Source: Nitrospinota bacterium
GTDB lineage: Bacteria; Nitrospinota_A; UBA7883; JACRGQ01
DNA length: 64,000 bases
Direction: 5' to 3'
Assembly (NCBI GenBank): GCA_016212275.1
Contig: JACRGR010000067.1
Coordinates: 1-64,000 of the forward strand
Part shown: positions 1-7,907 of the stretch, one piece after another
How positions within the stretch are numbered: position 1 is the stretch's first letter
Layout of the letters: each line of letters starts with the position of its first letter
Translations under genes and position numbers: made by a program
The notes under the pieces: generated by a model
Seen by the model: the letters and a program-made list of their open reading frames with translations, nothing else
Told to the model about the DNA's origin: nothing
Database searches by the model: none

Positions 1-140
1 TTACATGGCGGTGCTGGATATTGAGAAAAAATGGACTATGCCGATCAGGGATTGGGGGGTAATCTACAACCAGCTGACTATGCTGTTTGAAGGTCGGTTG
101 CCATAAAAATGGGAACTTACACAGTTGGCGTTACAGTCCC
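1..140 (+). mobile_element. Right end of an IS256-family insertion sequence
   Basis: The first codons of the window encode the extreme C-terminus of a transposase, and the DNA after its stop codon contains ACTTACACAG followed by GTTACAGTCCC near 114-140. That layout (short tail after the transposase stop, TTACACA-type motif, then the element end) is usual for right inverted repeats of IS256-family elements. The left part of the element lies outside the window, so the outer boundary at about 140 is an estimate and no target duplication can be checked. The element runs directly into the truncated ATPase gene that follows. Confidence 0.6.
2..106 (+). CDS. IS256-family transposase, C-terminal 34 residues only
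   Basis: This open frame enters from the left edge and ends at TAA 104-106. It encodes the sequence around KKWTMPIRDWGVIYNQL followed by FEGR near the end. A closing W...RDW....NQL..FEGR block is characteristic of mutator/IS256-type (DDE) transposases, where it forms the C-terminal tail after the catalytic domain. None of the catalytic DDE residues are in the window, so integrity cannot be judged. It lies in the same orientation as the truncated ATPase gene that begins 2 bases later. Confidence 0.7.
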   Translation, partial: YMAVLDIEKKWTMPIRDWGVIYNQLTMLFEGRLP

Positions 141-1512
141 TCGGGAAACTGAATACGATAAATTCTTATCGCTTAAACGAGATAAACATTTAACTTTGTC
201 GGACTACACCAATGTTTGGAAAGTAATCATTTATCTCTTACTGTCCCATCGAATCGGGGAAATGGAAAACAAAACCCCCCTGTATGACAAATTTATCAAA
301 TTCAAGAACCTTCAAAATGCCATTAACGAATACTACAAAAATGCCTTTTCACCAGAAATCATTCAAGCAATGGAGTTTGTCGACAAGTCTGCCATTAGCG
401 CAGAGGTCATTGCAAAGAACGTGAAGGGCAGTGCGGGCAAAGAGGAAACTGTTTCTTATTCCGAATCGCACTTCCAGACTAACTTATTTTACATCCAGAA
501 ACATTTTGAGGATGCACTCAAAGAGATAAAGCTCAAGGAAAACTATCTGCTATTTATTGACGGCATTGACATTAGACCATCCTTCGTTCCATACAACGAC
601 TACTTGGAATGCGTAAAAGGATTGGCAAATGCCATCTGGAGCGTCAATAACGATTTTTTCCCAACAATCAGGGACTCGAACAGGTTAAGGGTCGTTTTAC
701 TAATCCGCCCGGACATATTTGATTCCTTGGCCCTCCAAAATCAGAACAGCAAAGTTAGAGACAATTGCGTTCTGCTTGATTGGCGCACAACCTACCCAAA
801 TTACAGGGCTTCATCTATCTTTAAACTTGTTGACAACCTATTAGGTTGCCAACAAGAGAAAAAACCCGAAAAAATAGGCGATGCTTGGGATCACTACATG
901 CCTTGGGCTAGAAATAGCACGGAAGACACCAATAGAGGCCTTGATTCGTCATTTGTTTCTTTTCTAAGGTTTTCACTCCACCGACCAAGAGATATTATAA
1001 CTATGCTCAAAATCATGCGGGAGAACTTCCTTCAAGAGAGCCATTTGGAAACAGACGTGTTTTCGCAAAGCGATTTCGATAGCGCCCCATTTAGGAGCAA
1101 GTTTTCCGACTATTTACTTGGTGAGATAAAAGACCACCTATCCTTTTACTATTCGCCCGCGGATTATGAAATATTTCTAAAATTTTTCGAATTTCTTTAT
1201 GGCAAGAATTCTTTCACATACGGCGAATTCAAGAATGCGTACAATGAATACATAAACTACTTGACTGGTGAACAGATTTCCCGACCTCAATTCTTCGAAA
1301 GCGCAGGGGTATTCCTGCAATTCCTGTATGAACTAAATGTTATTTGCTGCATTCAAGAAACAATCGACAATCCACCACCGTTTTATTTTTGGTGCTTTAG
1401 AGAGAGGACTCTTTCGAATATTTCTCCAAAAATCAAAGAGAATGAAAAATACATGATTCACTATGGAATATCAAAGGCACTGAATACTGGCAAGCGGTTC
1501 AAGAAAAGGTAG
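109..1512 (+). pseudogene. 5'-truncated P-loop ATPase (Sll1717/FunZ-like family)
   Basis: The 467-residue product carries the block LLFIDGIDIRP (about residues 146-156), then CVKGLANAIW, LRVVLLIRPDIFDSL and LDWRTTYPNYR. I recognise this run as the conserved core of the P-loop Sll1717/FunZ-type ATPases, with the acidic strand acting as a Walker-B-like element. The Walker A loop expected near the N-terminus of this family is absent. The first 11 codons (109-140) come from the inverted repeat of the upstream IS256-like element, which supplies an in-frame ATG without a clear ribosome-binding site. I infer that the insertion removed the promoter, start and P-loop, leaving a probably non-functional remnant. 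The gene is visibly AT-richer than the following copper genes, consistent with a transferred accessory gene. A 14-codon open frame at 1521-1565 follows and may be a remnant of its former neighbour. The family's role is not established; a defence link would be speculation. Confidence 0.65.
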
Positions 1513-1629
1513 GAAAGACTATGTCATCCAAGCATTACTTGCCGGGTTCGAGATTCGGCTATTAGGGTGTCAAAAACCGGTCCCAATTATTGTGGCCTTG
1601 CAAAGCAATCCCCAAAAGGGTATTTTTCA

Positions 1630-1851
1630 TTATCGTTTTCCCTTCGTTATCCCCGTTACCGTGTATCCCGCGTCGGCCACCGCCTGTTTCAGCGCGTCGT
1701 CCGGCACGTCGCCGTCGAACTCCACATCCGCCTTCCTCTGCTCAAGGTGGACCGAGGCCGATGTCACGCCCGGAACGTCCAGCAATGCCTTCGTGACGTG
1801 CATCTTGCAGTGGTAACAGGTCATTCCGTGAATATCCAAAACTTTCTTCAT
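1630..1851 (-). CDS. copZ: Copper chaperone CopZ-like heavy-metal-associated protein
   Basis: A single HMA domain of 73 residues with the metal-binding loop GMTCYHC (Cys12 and Cys15 from the chosen start). It is expected to bind Cu(I) in the cytoplasm and pass it to the N-terminal HMA domains of the neighbouring P-type ATPase. The start is placed at the second of two adjacent ATG codons (1854 and 1851) because an AAGGAG ribosome-binding site sits 6 nt before it; an upstream in-frame ATG at 1896 lacks such a site. It lies about 50 bp downstream of copA on the same strand, so the two are probably cotranscribed. Histidine instead of alanine in the CxxC loop is within the family's range. Confidence 0.85.
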   Translation of the reverse strand: MKKVLDIHGMTCYHCKMHVTKALLDVPGVTSASVHLEQRKADVEFDGDVPDDALKQAVADAGYTVTGITKGKR

Positions 1852-1903
1852 CATTGCTCCTTTCGCAAATGGTGCGAATGAATTCGCACCTGCCACACCT
1901 TTA

Positions 1904-4336
1904 TCACGCGAATTTCCTCAGCCGCAAAGCGTTAAACACCACCGTTACCGAGCTGAAGCTCATCGCCCCCGCCGCCACCATCGGGCTGAGCAACGGCCCG
2001 CCGAACAGAACCAGCAGGCCCGCCGCGACGGGAATGCCGACTACATTATAGAAGAACGCCCAGAAAAGGTTCTGCTTGATATTTCCCAGCGTGGCGCGGC
2101 TCAGCCGCAACGCCTTTTCCACCCCGCGCAGATCGCCGCTCATCAACACGATGTCCGCCGACTCTATCGCCACGTCCGTCCCGGTTCCTATCGCTATCCC
2201 CAGGTCGGCGCGGGCCAGCGCGGGGGCGTCGTTCACGCCGTCCCCCACCATCGCCACGATCTTTCCCTCGCTTTGGAGCCTCTGCACCTCTTTGTCCTTA
2301 TCCCGCGGGAGCACTTGCGCCAGCACCCTGTCTATCCCCGCCTCTTTGGCGATGGCGTTTGCCGCCGCCAAACTGTCACCGGTGATCATCACCGTTTCCA
2401 GCCCCTCCGCTTTCAGCTTTGCTATCGCGTCCCGGCTGGTGGGCTTTATCGCGTCCGCCACGCCCATGACCGCGGACAGCTTTTTTTCCGCCGCCACATA
2501 CAGCGCCGTCCCGCCGCTGGAGGCGATCTCTTTTGCCGCCGTTTCACCCGCGGAAGTTTCAATCCCCATTTCATTCAGATACGCCGCGTTGCCGACCGCC
2601 ACCGCCGTCCCGTTGGAGAAACCTTGTATGCCGTATCCAGGTTTGGAGGTAATCCCCTCCCCCACCGCATACGGCACGGCGCGCGCGTCCGCTTCCGCCA
2701 GCACCGCTTTCGCAATCGGATGCTCCGAACCGGCCTCCACCGCCGCCGAAAGCGCCAGCACGGATTCTTCGGAATGCCCGTTGAACAGGTGGATGGATCG
2801 CACCCTCGGCTTTCCTTCCGTCACCGTCCCGGTCTTGTCGAACACCACGCAATCGATTTTCCCGGTGGTCTCCAGCGCCTGCGCGTTTTTTACAAGTATC
2901 CCCATATCCGCCCCACGCCCGGTGCCGACCATCACCGCCATCGGGGTTGCCAGCCCCAGCGCGCACGGGCAGGCGATGATGAGCACGGAAATGAAAATGG
3001 TCAGGGTAAACTCGAACGGCTGGCCGGAAAGGCGCCACGCCACGGCGGACACGAGAGCGATGACCATCACCGACGGGACGAAAATGCCGGAGATGCGGTC
3101 GGCCAACGCCGCTATGGGCGCCTTGGAGCCTTGCGCGTCCTCCACCAGAGTCACGATGCGGGCCAGCGCGGTATCGGCACCCACCCGCTCGGCGCGCATT
3201 TCGATGACCCCTTCGCCGTTCACCGAGCCGCCGATAAGCTCCGCCCCCGGTTTTTTGGGCACCGGCAGGCTCTCGCCCGTTATCATGGATTCGTCGGCGG
3301 TGCTCCCCCCTTTCAGCAGAACGCCGTCCACCGGTATCCTGCCGCCCGGTTTCACCAGCAGGATGTCGCCCGGATTCACATCCTCCGTGGCGATCTCGCG
3401 CGTGTTCCCGTTTTCCAGCAGAAACGCCTTTTCCGGGGCCAGCTTCAGCAGGGCGCGGATGGCGGACGACGTGCGTGTTTTCGCCCGCGCCTCCAGGAAT
3501 TTGCCAAACTGCACCAGCGCGATGATGAACCCGGCGGACTCGAAATACAGCCCGTGCGCGAAATGCGCGTCGCCCCCCGCGATGCGCGCCATGCCGTACA
3601 GCGAATACAACGCCGCCGCCGTTGCCCCCATCGCCACCAGCGTGTCCATGTTCGCCGAGCCGTGCAGAACCGCCCTGCCGCCGGAACTCCAGAACTTCCG
3701 TCCCGCGAATAGGATGGGCACGGTGAATATCAACTGCGCCACCGCGTACGCCATCGGCGCATGGTGCGGGGAAAGAAACTCCGGCACAGGCAGGCCAGCC
3801 ATCACCCCCATGGTCAGGTACGCCAGCGGCACGAGAGACCCCATTGCCAGCAATAGATTGAACAGCGGGGTTTGGATGAGCTGCAGTTCCTCCTTTTTTC
3901 CCACCTGCGAGACGGAAAGCGGCTGGTATCCCGCTTTTGTGATGGCATCTTTAAGGTCCGAAAGCCGCGTGGCGGTGTGGTCGAACGTCACCGTTGCCTT
4001 CTCGGTGGCGAGGTTCACGTTCGCGGAGAGGACTCCCGGCACCTTATTCAGGGCCTTTTCTATCCGGGCCGAGCAGGCGGCGCAGGTCATCCCGCCGATG
4101 GGAATGGCGACACTGCTTTTCTCCTCCGCCACGCCGTACCCGGCGTTTTTCACCGCCGTTTCTATATTCGCCTTGTCCAGCGCGGCGCCGGTGACCGCCA
4201 TCATTTCCGTCACGAGGTTCACCGAGACTGATTCCACTCCCGCCACTTTCCCCACCGAGCGCTCGATGGCGCGGGCGCATGCGGCGCAGGTCATACCGGT
4301 CACTTTCAACCTGAGTGGTTTGTTCTCCGTTTCCAT
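1904..4336 (-). CDS. copA: Copper-exporting P1B-type ATPase CopA
   Basis: An 810-residue heavy-metal P-type ATPase that pumps Cu(I) out of the cytoplasm across the inner membrane. Two N-terminal HMA domains carry GMTCAAC at residues 14-20 and 82-88. The actuator motif TGES is at 353-356, the transmembrane metal motif CPC at 456-458, the phosphorylation motif DKTGT at 500-504, the SEHP nucleotide-binding motif at 537-540 and GDGVND at 698-703. YN...P (763-769) and MxxSS (791-795) in the last membrane helices mark the Cu(I)-specific P1B-1 group. Length and domain order are those of a full CopA. It precedes copZ in a likely two-gene operon; no CueR-type operator was recognised upstream. The long plus-strand open frame opposite this gene is an antisense shadow of high-GC coding. 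Confidence 0.95.
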   Translation of the reverse strand: METENKPLRLKVTGMTCAACARAIERSVGKVAGVESVSVNLVTEMMAVTGAALDKANIETAVKNAGYGVAEEKSSVAIPIGGMTCAACSARIEKALNKVPGVLSANVNLATEKATVTFDHTATRLSDLKDAITKAGYQPLSVSQVGKKEELQLIQTPLFNLLLAMGSLVPLAYLTMGVMAGLPVPEFLSPHHAPMAYAVAQLIFTVPILFAGRKFWSSGGRAVLHGSANMDTLVAMGATAAALYSLYGMARIAGGDAHFAHGLYFESAGFIIALVQFGKFLEARAKTRTSSAIRALLKLAPEKAFLLENGNTREIATEDVNPGDILLVKPGGRIPVDGVLLKGGSTADESMITGESLPVPKKPGAELIGGSVNGEGVIEMRAERVGADTALARIVTLVEDAQGSKAPIAALADRISGIFVPSVMVIALVSAVAWRLSGQPFEFTLTIFISVLIIACPCALGLATPMAVMVGTGRGADMGILVKNAQALETTGKIDCVVFDKTGTVTEGKPRVRSIHLFNGHSEESVLALSAAVEAGSEHPIAKAVLAEADARAVPYAVGEGITSKPGYGIQGFSNGTAVAVGNAAYLNEMGIETSAGETAAKEIASSGGTALYVAAEKKLSAVMGVADAIKPTSRDAIAKLKAEGLETVMITGDSLAAANAIAKEAGIDRVLAQVLPRDKDKEVQRLQSEGKIVAMVGDGVNDAPALARADLGIAIGTGTDVAIESADIVLMSGDLRGVEKALRLSRATLGNIKQNLFWAFFYNVVGIPVAAGLLVLFGGPLLSPMVAAGAMSFSSVTVVFNALRLRKFA

Positions 4337-4387
4337 ATCCTCACCATATCCCCAAGCCCAGTCCGGGTCAACGGGGCCGGGAATGTT

Positions 4388-4460
4388 ATCCGCAGATTAC
4401 GCCGATGACACAGATGGGCCGTGGTTCTTTCCCCTCCGTGTCTCGGTGCCTCTGTGGCTA
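4388..4460. repeat. Dispersed CAGAT/CTCTGTGG-type intergenic repeat
   Basis: Intergenic sequence between divergent copA and the membrane-protein gene contains CGCAGATTACGCCGATGACA, then a CTCCGTGTCTCGGTGCC block and CTCTGTGGC. The vocabulary (cagatt, gccgat, ccgtg, ctctgtgg) matches the palindromic copy at 5008-5077 and a partial copy near 59983-60030. It has no coding potential that I can support. Confidence 0.4.
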
Positions 4461-4521
4461 CCCCTTCCTCTTCCGTTGTTTGTCAAAAGTCATGGCGGAG
4501 GATGCAGGTTTGGTATAGTTT

Positions 4522-4998
4522 ATGGGAATGGATACATTGATGAGCATCGTGATCTTCTTCCACGTCATCGCCGCCACCATGTTCGCCATGACCCTTATCA
4601 TCATGCAACTCGTGGTCAGCCCCGCGCTGGCAAAAATACCGGGCGGCCCCGAAAAGGAAGCGGCCTCGGCCGTCATCCAGAACCGCTGGCACCCGATAGT
4701 GGATACCGTCATTATCATTTTGGACATTACCGGGCTGATCCTGTTGCTCACCCGCTGGCACCTCATCGGCACCAACATCATCCTGCACGTCAAGGTGACG
4801 TTCGGCATCATCGCCCTTTTGTGCGCCAACCTGCTCCACTTTTACTACCGGGGATACAAGCGTAAACTGAAGGCGCAAGGGAATGTGGAACGGCTTGCGG
4901 CCATCAACCGCCTCACCGAGATATTAGAGAAAACTGCCTTAATTACAGGCGTTTTAGCGTTCATTTCGGGAATCACCTTCAACCACTCCCCTTTTTGA
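4522..4998 (+). CDS. Small integral membrane protein of unknown function, four predicted helices
   Basis: A 158-residue hydrophobic protein with predicted helices near residues 5-28, 58-80, 85-105 and 135-155. Histidines sit at the ends of helices (HVIAA near residue 14, ILHVKV near 89, LLHFYYR near 105), a pattern seen in CopD-like and other haem- or metal-binding small membrane proteins, but I do not recognise the exact family. It is divergent from copA across a 185-bp gap, so a copper link is only suggested by position. The start is uncertain: ATG 4522 and in-frame ATG 4528 both follow a TATAGT hexamer (4514-4519) so closely that a leaderless transcript beginning at the second ATG is possible. 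Confidence 0.7.
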   Translation: MGMDTLMSIVIFFHVIAATMFAMTLIIMQLVVSPALAKIPGGPEKEAASAVIQNRWHPIVDTVIIILDITGLILLLTRWHLIGTNIILHVKVTFGIIALLCANLLHFYYRGYKRKLKAQGNVERLAAINRLTEILEKTALITGVLAFISGITFNHSPF

Positions 4999-5007
4999 AT
5001 TAGGGAA

Positions 5008-5077
5008 CCACGGATAGACACCGATAAACACGGATGATGGGGCACTGCAATCGGTGTCCATCCGTGTGCATCCGTGG
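5008..5077. repeat. Palindromic CCACGGAT/ATCCGTGG intergenic repeat
   Basis: A 70-bp element with ends CCACGGAT (5008-5015) and ATCCGTGG (5070-5077). Inside, CACCGAT pairs with ATCGGTG and ACACGGAT pairs with ATCCGTGT, so the unit can fold into one long imperfect hairpin. It sits between the membrane-protein gene and the pilin cluster. Similar cacggat/ccgtgg dispersed repeats occur in many environmental bacterial genomes; function is unknown. Confidence 0.7.
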
Positions 5078-5148
5078 GTGAATTCATACCCCGCTATAGC
5101 AAAAGTCTTGAATGTTTTTGTCATAATGTGGCACAATATAAAATTGCA

Positions 5149-5592
5149 ATGGGAGATATAAGGGGCAACCGCGGGTTCACCACCATCGAGTTGATCATCG
5201 TTATCGTACTGATGGGGATTTTAGCCGTCGCGGTCATACCCAAGATGAATGTGGACAGCACCGCCGCACCCGCCACCGCCGATCTGGTGGCTTCCGACAT
5301 CCTCTACACACAGATGGCCGCCATGAGCCAGCACGTCCGGATGTCCATCACCATGACTTCCGGCTCGGCGACGTATAACTATGCGGTCAATGCCACCACC
5401 GGGCTTGGCGAGGCCCGCAACCTCGCGGACATAAAATCAACCGCCTCGATAAGCGTAGGCCAGGTACTGACGTTCAACACGCTCGGCGAGCCGGAACTGA
5501 TCACCGCCCCCATAACAATCACCATAACCGACGGCACAACCACGAAATCGCTCACCGTCCAGCCGTACACCGGAAAGGTGACCATTTTATGA
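5149..5592 (+). CDS. Prepilin-like protein (GspH/FimT type), first gene of the pilin cluster
   Basis: A 147-residue class III signal protein. The leader MGDIRGNRG is followed by FTTIELIIVIVLMGILAV, with Glu at mature position 5 and a hydrophobic helix, so a prepilin peptidase should cut after Gly and methylate Phe. The C-terminal domain is short and beta-rich with a Thr-rich end, like minor pseudopilins. I start it at ATG 5149 because only this leaves a normal leader length; the open frame extends upstream to 5074. No Shine-Dalgarno precedes 5149, and a TATAAA hexamer (5137-5142) lies 6 nt before it. The stop overlaps the next gene's ATG (ATGA at 5589), suggesting translational coupling. Likely a minor subunit of the secretion or pilus apparatus encoded downstream. 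Confidence 0.75.
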   Translation: MGDIRGNRGFTTIELIIVIVLMGILAVAVIPKMNVDSTAAPATADLVASDILYTQMAAMSQHVRMSITMTSGSATYNYAVNATTGLGEARNLADIKSTASISVGQVLTFNTLGEPELITAPITITITDGTTTKSLTVQPYTGKVTIL

Positions 5593-6122
5593 AGAGCTTT
5601 TTTGGTAGGACAGGAAATTTTGCCTGTCTTGGTGCGCGCAAGCGCGAAAGCAAGGGGGACCTTAACAATGACAGACAGGATTGTCTGTCCCACCAAAACG
5701 GGCATGGACAAAAAGGGTTCACGCTCCTCGAACTGATCATGATCCTTGTGGTCATCGCCATTGTCCTGCCGCTCGCGCTCATGCCCTTCACGGAGTCCGT
5801 GAAAGGGATCGGCAATCCCACGCTCGCCACCAACATCGCCGCCGAAGCGCGAAGCGCCATGGAAATCGAGCTCGCCGCGGTGGACGCGGCATTCCCCGCC
5901 ACGGCCACATACACCAAACCGACGGTCACCAAAACCGTGCTCGACGTTAGCTATTCCACCACCATCTCAGGCCAAGTGGGAAACATGGCGGCGGGCACCA
6001 CCACGTTCACCCAGGCCGCCGGCGGGAACTATGTGATAGTCACCGTCACCACCACCGCGACCAAGGGGGGTAGCACCGCCGGAACCTACACCTTTAACGC
6101 GATCAAGGCGAAGAACTTTTAG
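5589..6122 (+). CDS. Prepilin-like protein with an abnormally long leader containing a palindromic repeat
   Basis: A 177-residue prepilin. The processing site QKG^FTLLE is at residues 41-48, followed by the hydrophobic helix IMILVVIAIVLPLALM and a Thr/Ala-rich beta domain. Leaders of this class usually have 5-25 residues; here it is 43. Residues about 5-37 are encoded by a 98-bp palindromic repeat (5601-5698) of the kind otherwise found between genes. The ATG overlaps the stop of the upstream pilin gene (ATGA), which supports this start; no in-frame ATG, GTG or TTG occurs between the repeat and the processing site. The ATG at 5704 is one base out of frame. Probably still a minor pseudopilin if the peptidase tolerates the leader; a damaged gene is the alternative. 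Confidence 0.7.
   Translation: MKSFFGRTGNFACLGARKRESKGDLNNDRQDCLSHQNGHGQKGFTLLELIMILVVIAIVLPLALMPFTESVKGIGNPTLATNIAAEARSAMEIELAAVDAAFPATATYTKPTVTKTVLDVSYSTTISGQVGNMAAGTTTFTQAAGGNYVIVTVTTTATKGGSTAGTYTFNAIKAKNF
5601..5698. repeat. Palindromic GACAGG/CCTGTC repeat inside a prepilin leader
   Basis: The outer arms TTTGGTaGGACAG (5601-5613) and CTGTCCcACCAAA (5685-5697) are inverted. Nested hairpins GACAGG...CCTGTC (5609-5628) and GACAG...CTGTC near 5670-5688 make a double stem-loop unit. The repeat is entirely within the open frame of the prepilin gene starting at 5589. Related units occur at 7908, 16916, 51203 and 60964. Confidence 0.8.
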
Positions 6123-6124
6123 CC

Positions 6125-6637
6125 ATGAAAAACGAAAAAGGTTTTACGCTTATCGAGATTATCATGGTAATTTCGATACTAGGCGTTCTATCCCTCATCT
6201 CCTTCGCGTTCCTCGGCAGGACCGCCGATACCTACCAGATGGCGAGTTCACAGGGCAAAATGAACGGCGAACTGTGGGTGGCCACTGAGCGGATGGTGCG
6301 TGAACTGCAATATACCAACGCCTCCGGCAACATTACCGTCCCCGCATTGGGCGGCACCGGCAGTACCCTTACCTTCACTAAACCGGCCTGCGCCATTTGC
6401 CAGGATACATCTACCGCAGTCTCTTATACATTAACCGGCACCCAAATCCTGCGCACCACCGCAAAGATGGCCAACCAGGTCGTGGCTGACGGCATTAGCG
6501 CGTTCACCGTTGCCCGGACGGCACAAAACGTTGTAACCATTAGCATTACCAAGGCCGACAGCTTCAGCAACAGCATGACGATGACCGAAAGCGTGTACCC
6601 GCATCCGTCGGCAAATCTGAGCGAAGACATTAAGTAG
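6125..6637 (+). CDS. Prepilin-like protein (PilW/GspJ type)
   Basis: A 170-residue prepilin with a compact leader MKNEKG and mature start FTLIEIIMVISILGVLSLISF, including Glu5. The segment after the helix (MNGELWVATERMVRELQ) resembles the start of the globular domain in PilW/GspJ-type minor pseudopilins. A CAIC pair near residue 89 could form a local disulfide after export. It begins 3 bp after the preceding stop and belongs to the same three-gene pilin run. No clear ribosome-binding site is visible, so translation is probably coupled to the upstream gene. Expected location is the inner-membrane pseudopilus tip or minor pilus complex. Confidence 0.75.
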   Translation: MKNEKGFTLIEIIMVISILGVLSLISFAFLGRTADTYQMASSQGKMNGELWVATERMVRELQYTNASGNITVPALGGTGSTLTFTKPACAICQDTSTAVSYTLTGTQILRTTAKMANQVVADGISAFTVARTAQNVVTISITKADSFSNSMTMTESVYPHPSANLSEDIK

Positions 6638-6683
6638 AGAAATGTGGTATAGTTAATCACCACTATTTTAGAAAGGGGATAGC

Positions 6684-7847
6684 ATGAAGTTCACGGATCG
6701 AATAACTAACCAGAGAGGGGTAGCTTTGATCGCCGTCATCTTCATCCTCGTCGCTTTGGGCGGTCTTGGCGTGACCGTTTCGAAGCTCTCCCAAAACCAG
6801 GCAAAGCAGGCGTCCAGCGCTGTTGGCGTGCAGGATTCCTACTATGCCGCGCAAAGCGGGCTTGAATGGGCCTTCCAGCAGGTGACGGACAACACCGGCA
6901 CCGCGGGGTACACCGCGGCAACCGGCTATTCCGCGCTTGTGGGCAACCGCACTTTGCCGAACGGAGACACATTCACCATTGCTTACACCGCGCCAAATAT
7001 CTCTTCCACCGCGAAGAAAGGGAATGACGAACGCCAGCTGGTCTTGGCCAGCTTCGACACGCTCGTCCCGCAGGTTCCCGGTGGCGGGGGGGGCGGAGGG
7101 ACCGGGCCTAGCTCCACCTGTGCCACATCGCAAGGCGACGGGAAAGGGGTTGACCTCTTTACCCAGTATGTTGCCGCGGGAAACCGCATAGATGGCGTAA
7201 CCGGTGGGCAAAGCGGCATTACGCCGGACAATTTCTCGATACCCACCTTTCCTACCGCAACATATAATAACCAAACCTTCGGATCGACCACCTCGCTCAG
7301 CCCAAACACTCCGTCCGCAGATAATCCGGAGCTGTATTACGCCGACCTGCAGGTGAACAATAACGTGTCGCTTACCCTGAATGGACCGACCGGCGTGGGC
7401 AAGTACCTGACGGTGTATGTGAAGGGTGATTTCGACCTGAAGGGAAACTCCACCCTCAACATTAACGGAAACGTCCGGTTTGTTGTCGGCGTGAGTGGTA
7501 CGACCAAGGACATCAAGGTCAATGGCGCCACCGTCAACATTACCAACGGCGCGCTCTTCATGATGGCCTCCGGCGAATTCAAGGCGGAGAACAGCTTCAA
7601 GGTCAACTCCGGCGCCGGCTCGCTTTCGGATAACCTGCTGGTGATGACCCAGAAGGAAATAAAGTTCGAAAACAACGGTTCGGCCAAGGGCGGCTTCTAT
7701 TCCATGGATGAAGTGAAAATTGAAAACAACCCCACCATTACCGGCGCGATGGTCGGTAAAAGCAAGGTGGAGGCCGAGAATAACCCGACTATCACCTGGG
7801 ATAGCAACGCCGCTAAAAACGTCACCGGCAACATCAAGACCTGCTGA
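6684..7847 (+). CDS. PilX/GspK-like pseudopilin with C-terminal beta-helix-like domain (tandem copy 1)
   Basis: A 387-residue protein. The N-terminus NQRG^VALIAVIFILVALGGLGVTV is a prepilin-type helix without Glu5, as in PilX and GspK. DSYYAAQSGLEWA (about residues 52-64) is the conserved PilX N-terminal region. A glycine-rich linker (about 133-140) leads into repeated short beta-strands (LTVYVKGDFDL, STLNINGNVRF, GALFMMASGEFKAEN, KEIKFENNG), typical of the beta-helical DUF7305-like domain. Only two cysteines are present, one just after the linker and one as the final residue. AAGGGG precedes ATG 6684. A strong rho-independent terminator follows at 7865. I infer a surface or tip component assembled by the adjacent secretion/pilus machinery. 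Confidence 0.75.
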   Translation: MKFTDRITNQRGVALIAVIFILVALGGLGVTVSKLSQNQAKQASSAVGVQDSYYAAQSGLEWAFQQVTDNTGTAGYTAATGYSALVGNRTLPNGDTFTIAYTAPNISSTAKKGNDERQLVLASFDTLVPQVPGGGGGGGTGPSSTCATSQGDGKGVDLFTQYVAAGNRIDGVTGGQSGITPDNFSIPTFPTATYNNQTFGSTTSLSPNTPSADNPELYYADLQVNNNVSLTLNGPTGVGKYLTVYVKGDFDLKGNSTLNINGNVRFVVGVSGTTKDIKVNGATVNITNGALFMMASGEFKAENSFKVNSGAGSLSDNLLVMTQKEIKFENNGSAKGGFYSMDEVKIENNPTITGAMVGKSKVEAENNPTITWDSNAAKNVTGNIKTC

Positions 7848-7864
7848 CCTTTCAAGCTCTATAC

Positions 7865-7894
7865 GGGGATGGCGTTCACCGCCATCCCCTTTTT
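7865..7894 (+). terminator. Rho-independent terminator after tandem copy 1
   Basis: A perfect 10-bp stem GGGGATGGCG / CGCCATCCCC with a 5-nt loop is followed immediately by TTTTT, 18 bp after the upstream stop codon. The terminator after copy 2 has nearly the same stem. Confidence 0.85.
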
Positions 7895-7907
7895 CCTTCC
7901 CCTTTTC

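Noticed and set aside
1521-1565. 14-codon open frame (MSSKHYLPGSRFGY) after the truncated ATPase
   Set aside because: It is too short to support as a gene; at most a remnant of a lost neighbour.
2076-4865. 929-codon plus-strand open frame opposite copA
   Set aside because: It is antisense to a clearly conserved CopA, has Ser/Ala-rich shadow composition and no recognisable domain.
5130-5148. TGGCAC followed by TTGC before the first pilin gene, resembling a sigma-54 promoter
   Set aside because: The spacing between the two boxes is 9 nt instead of the required 5, so the -24/-12 geometry fails.
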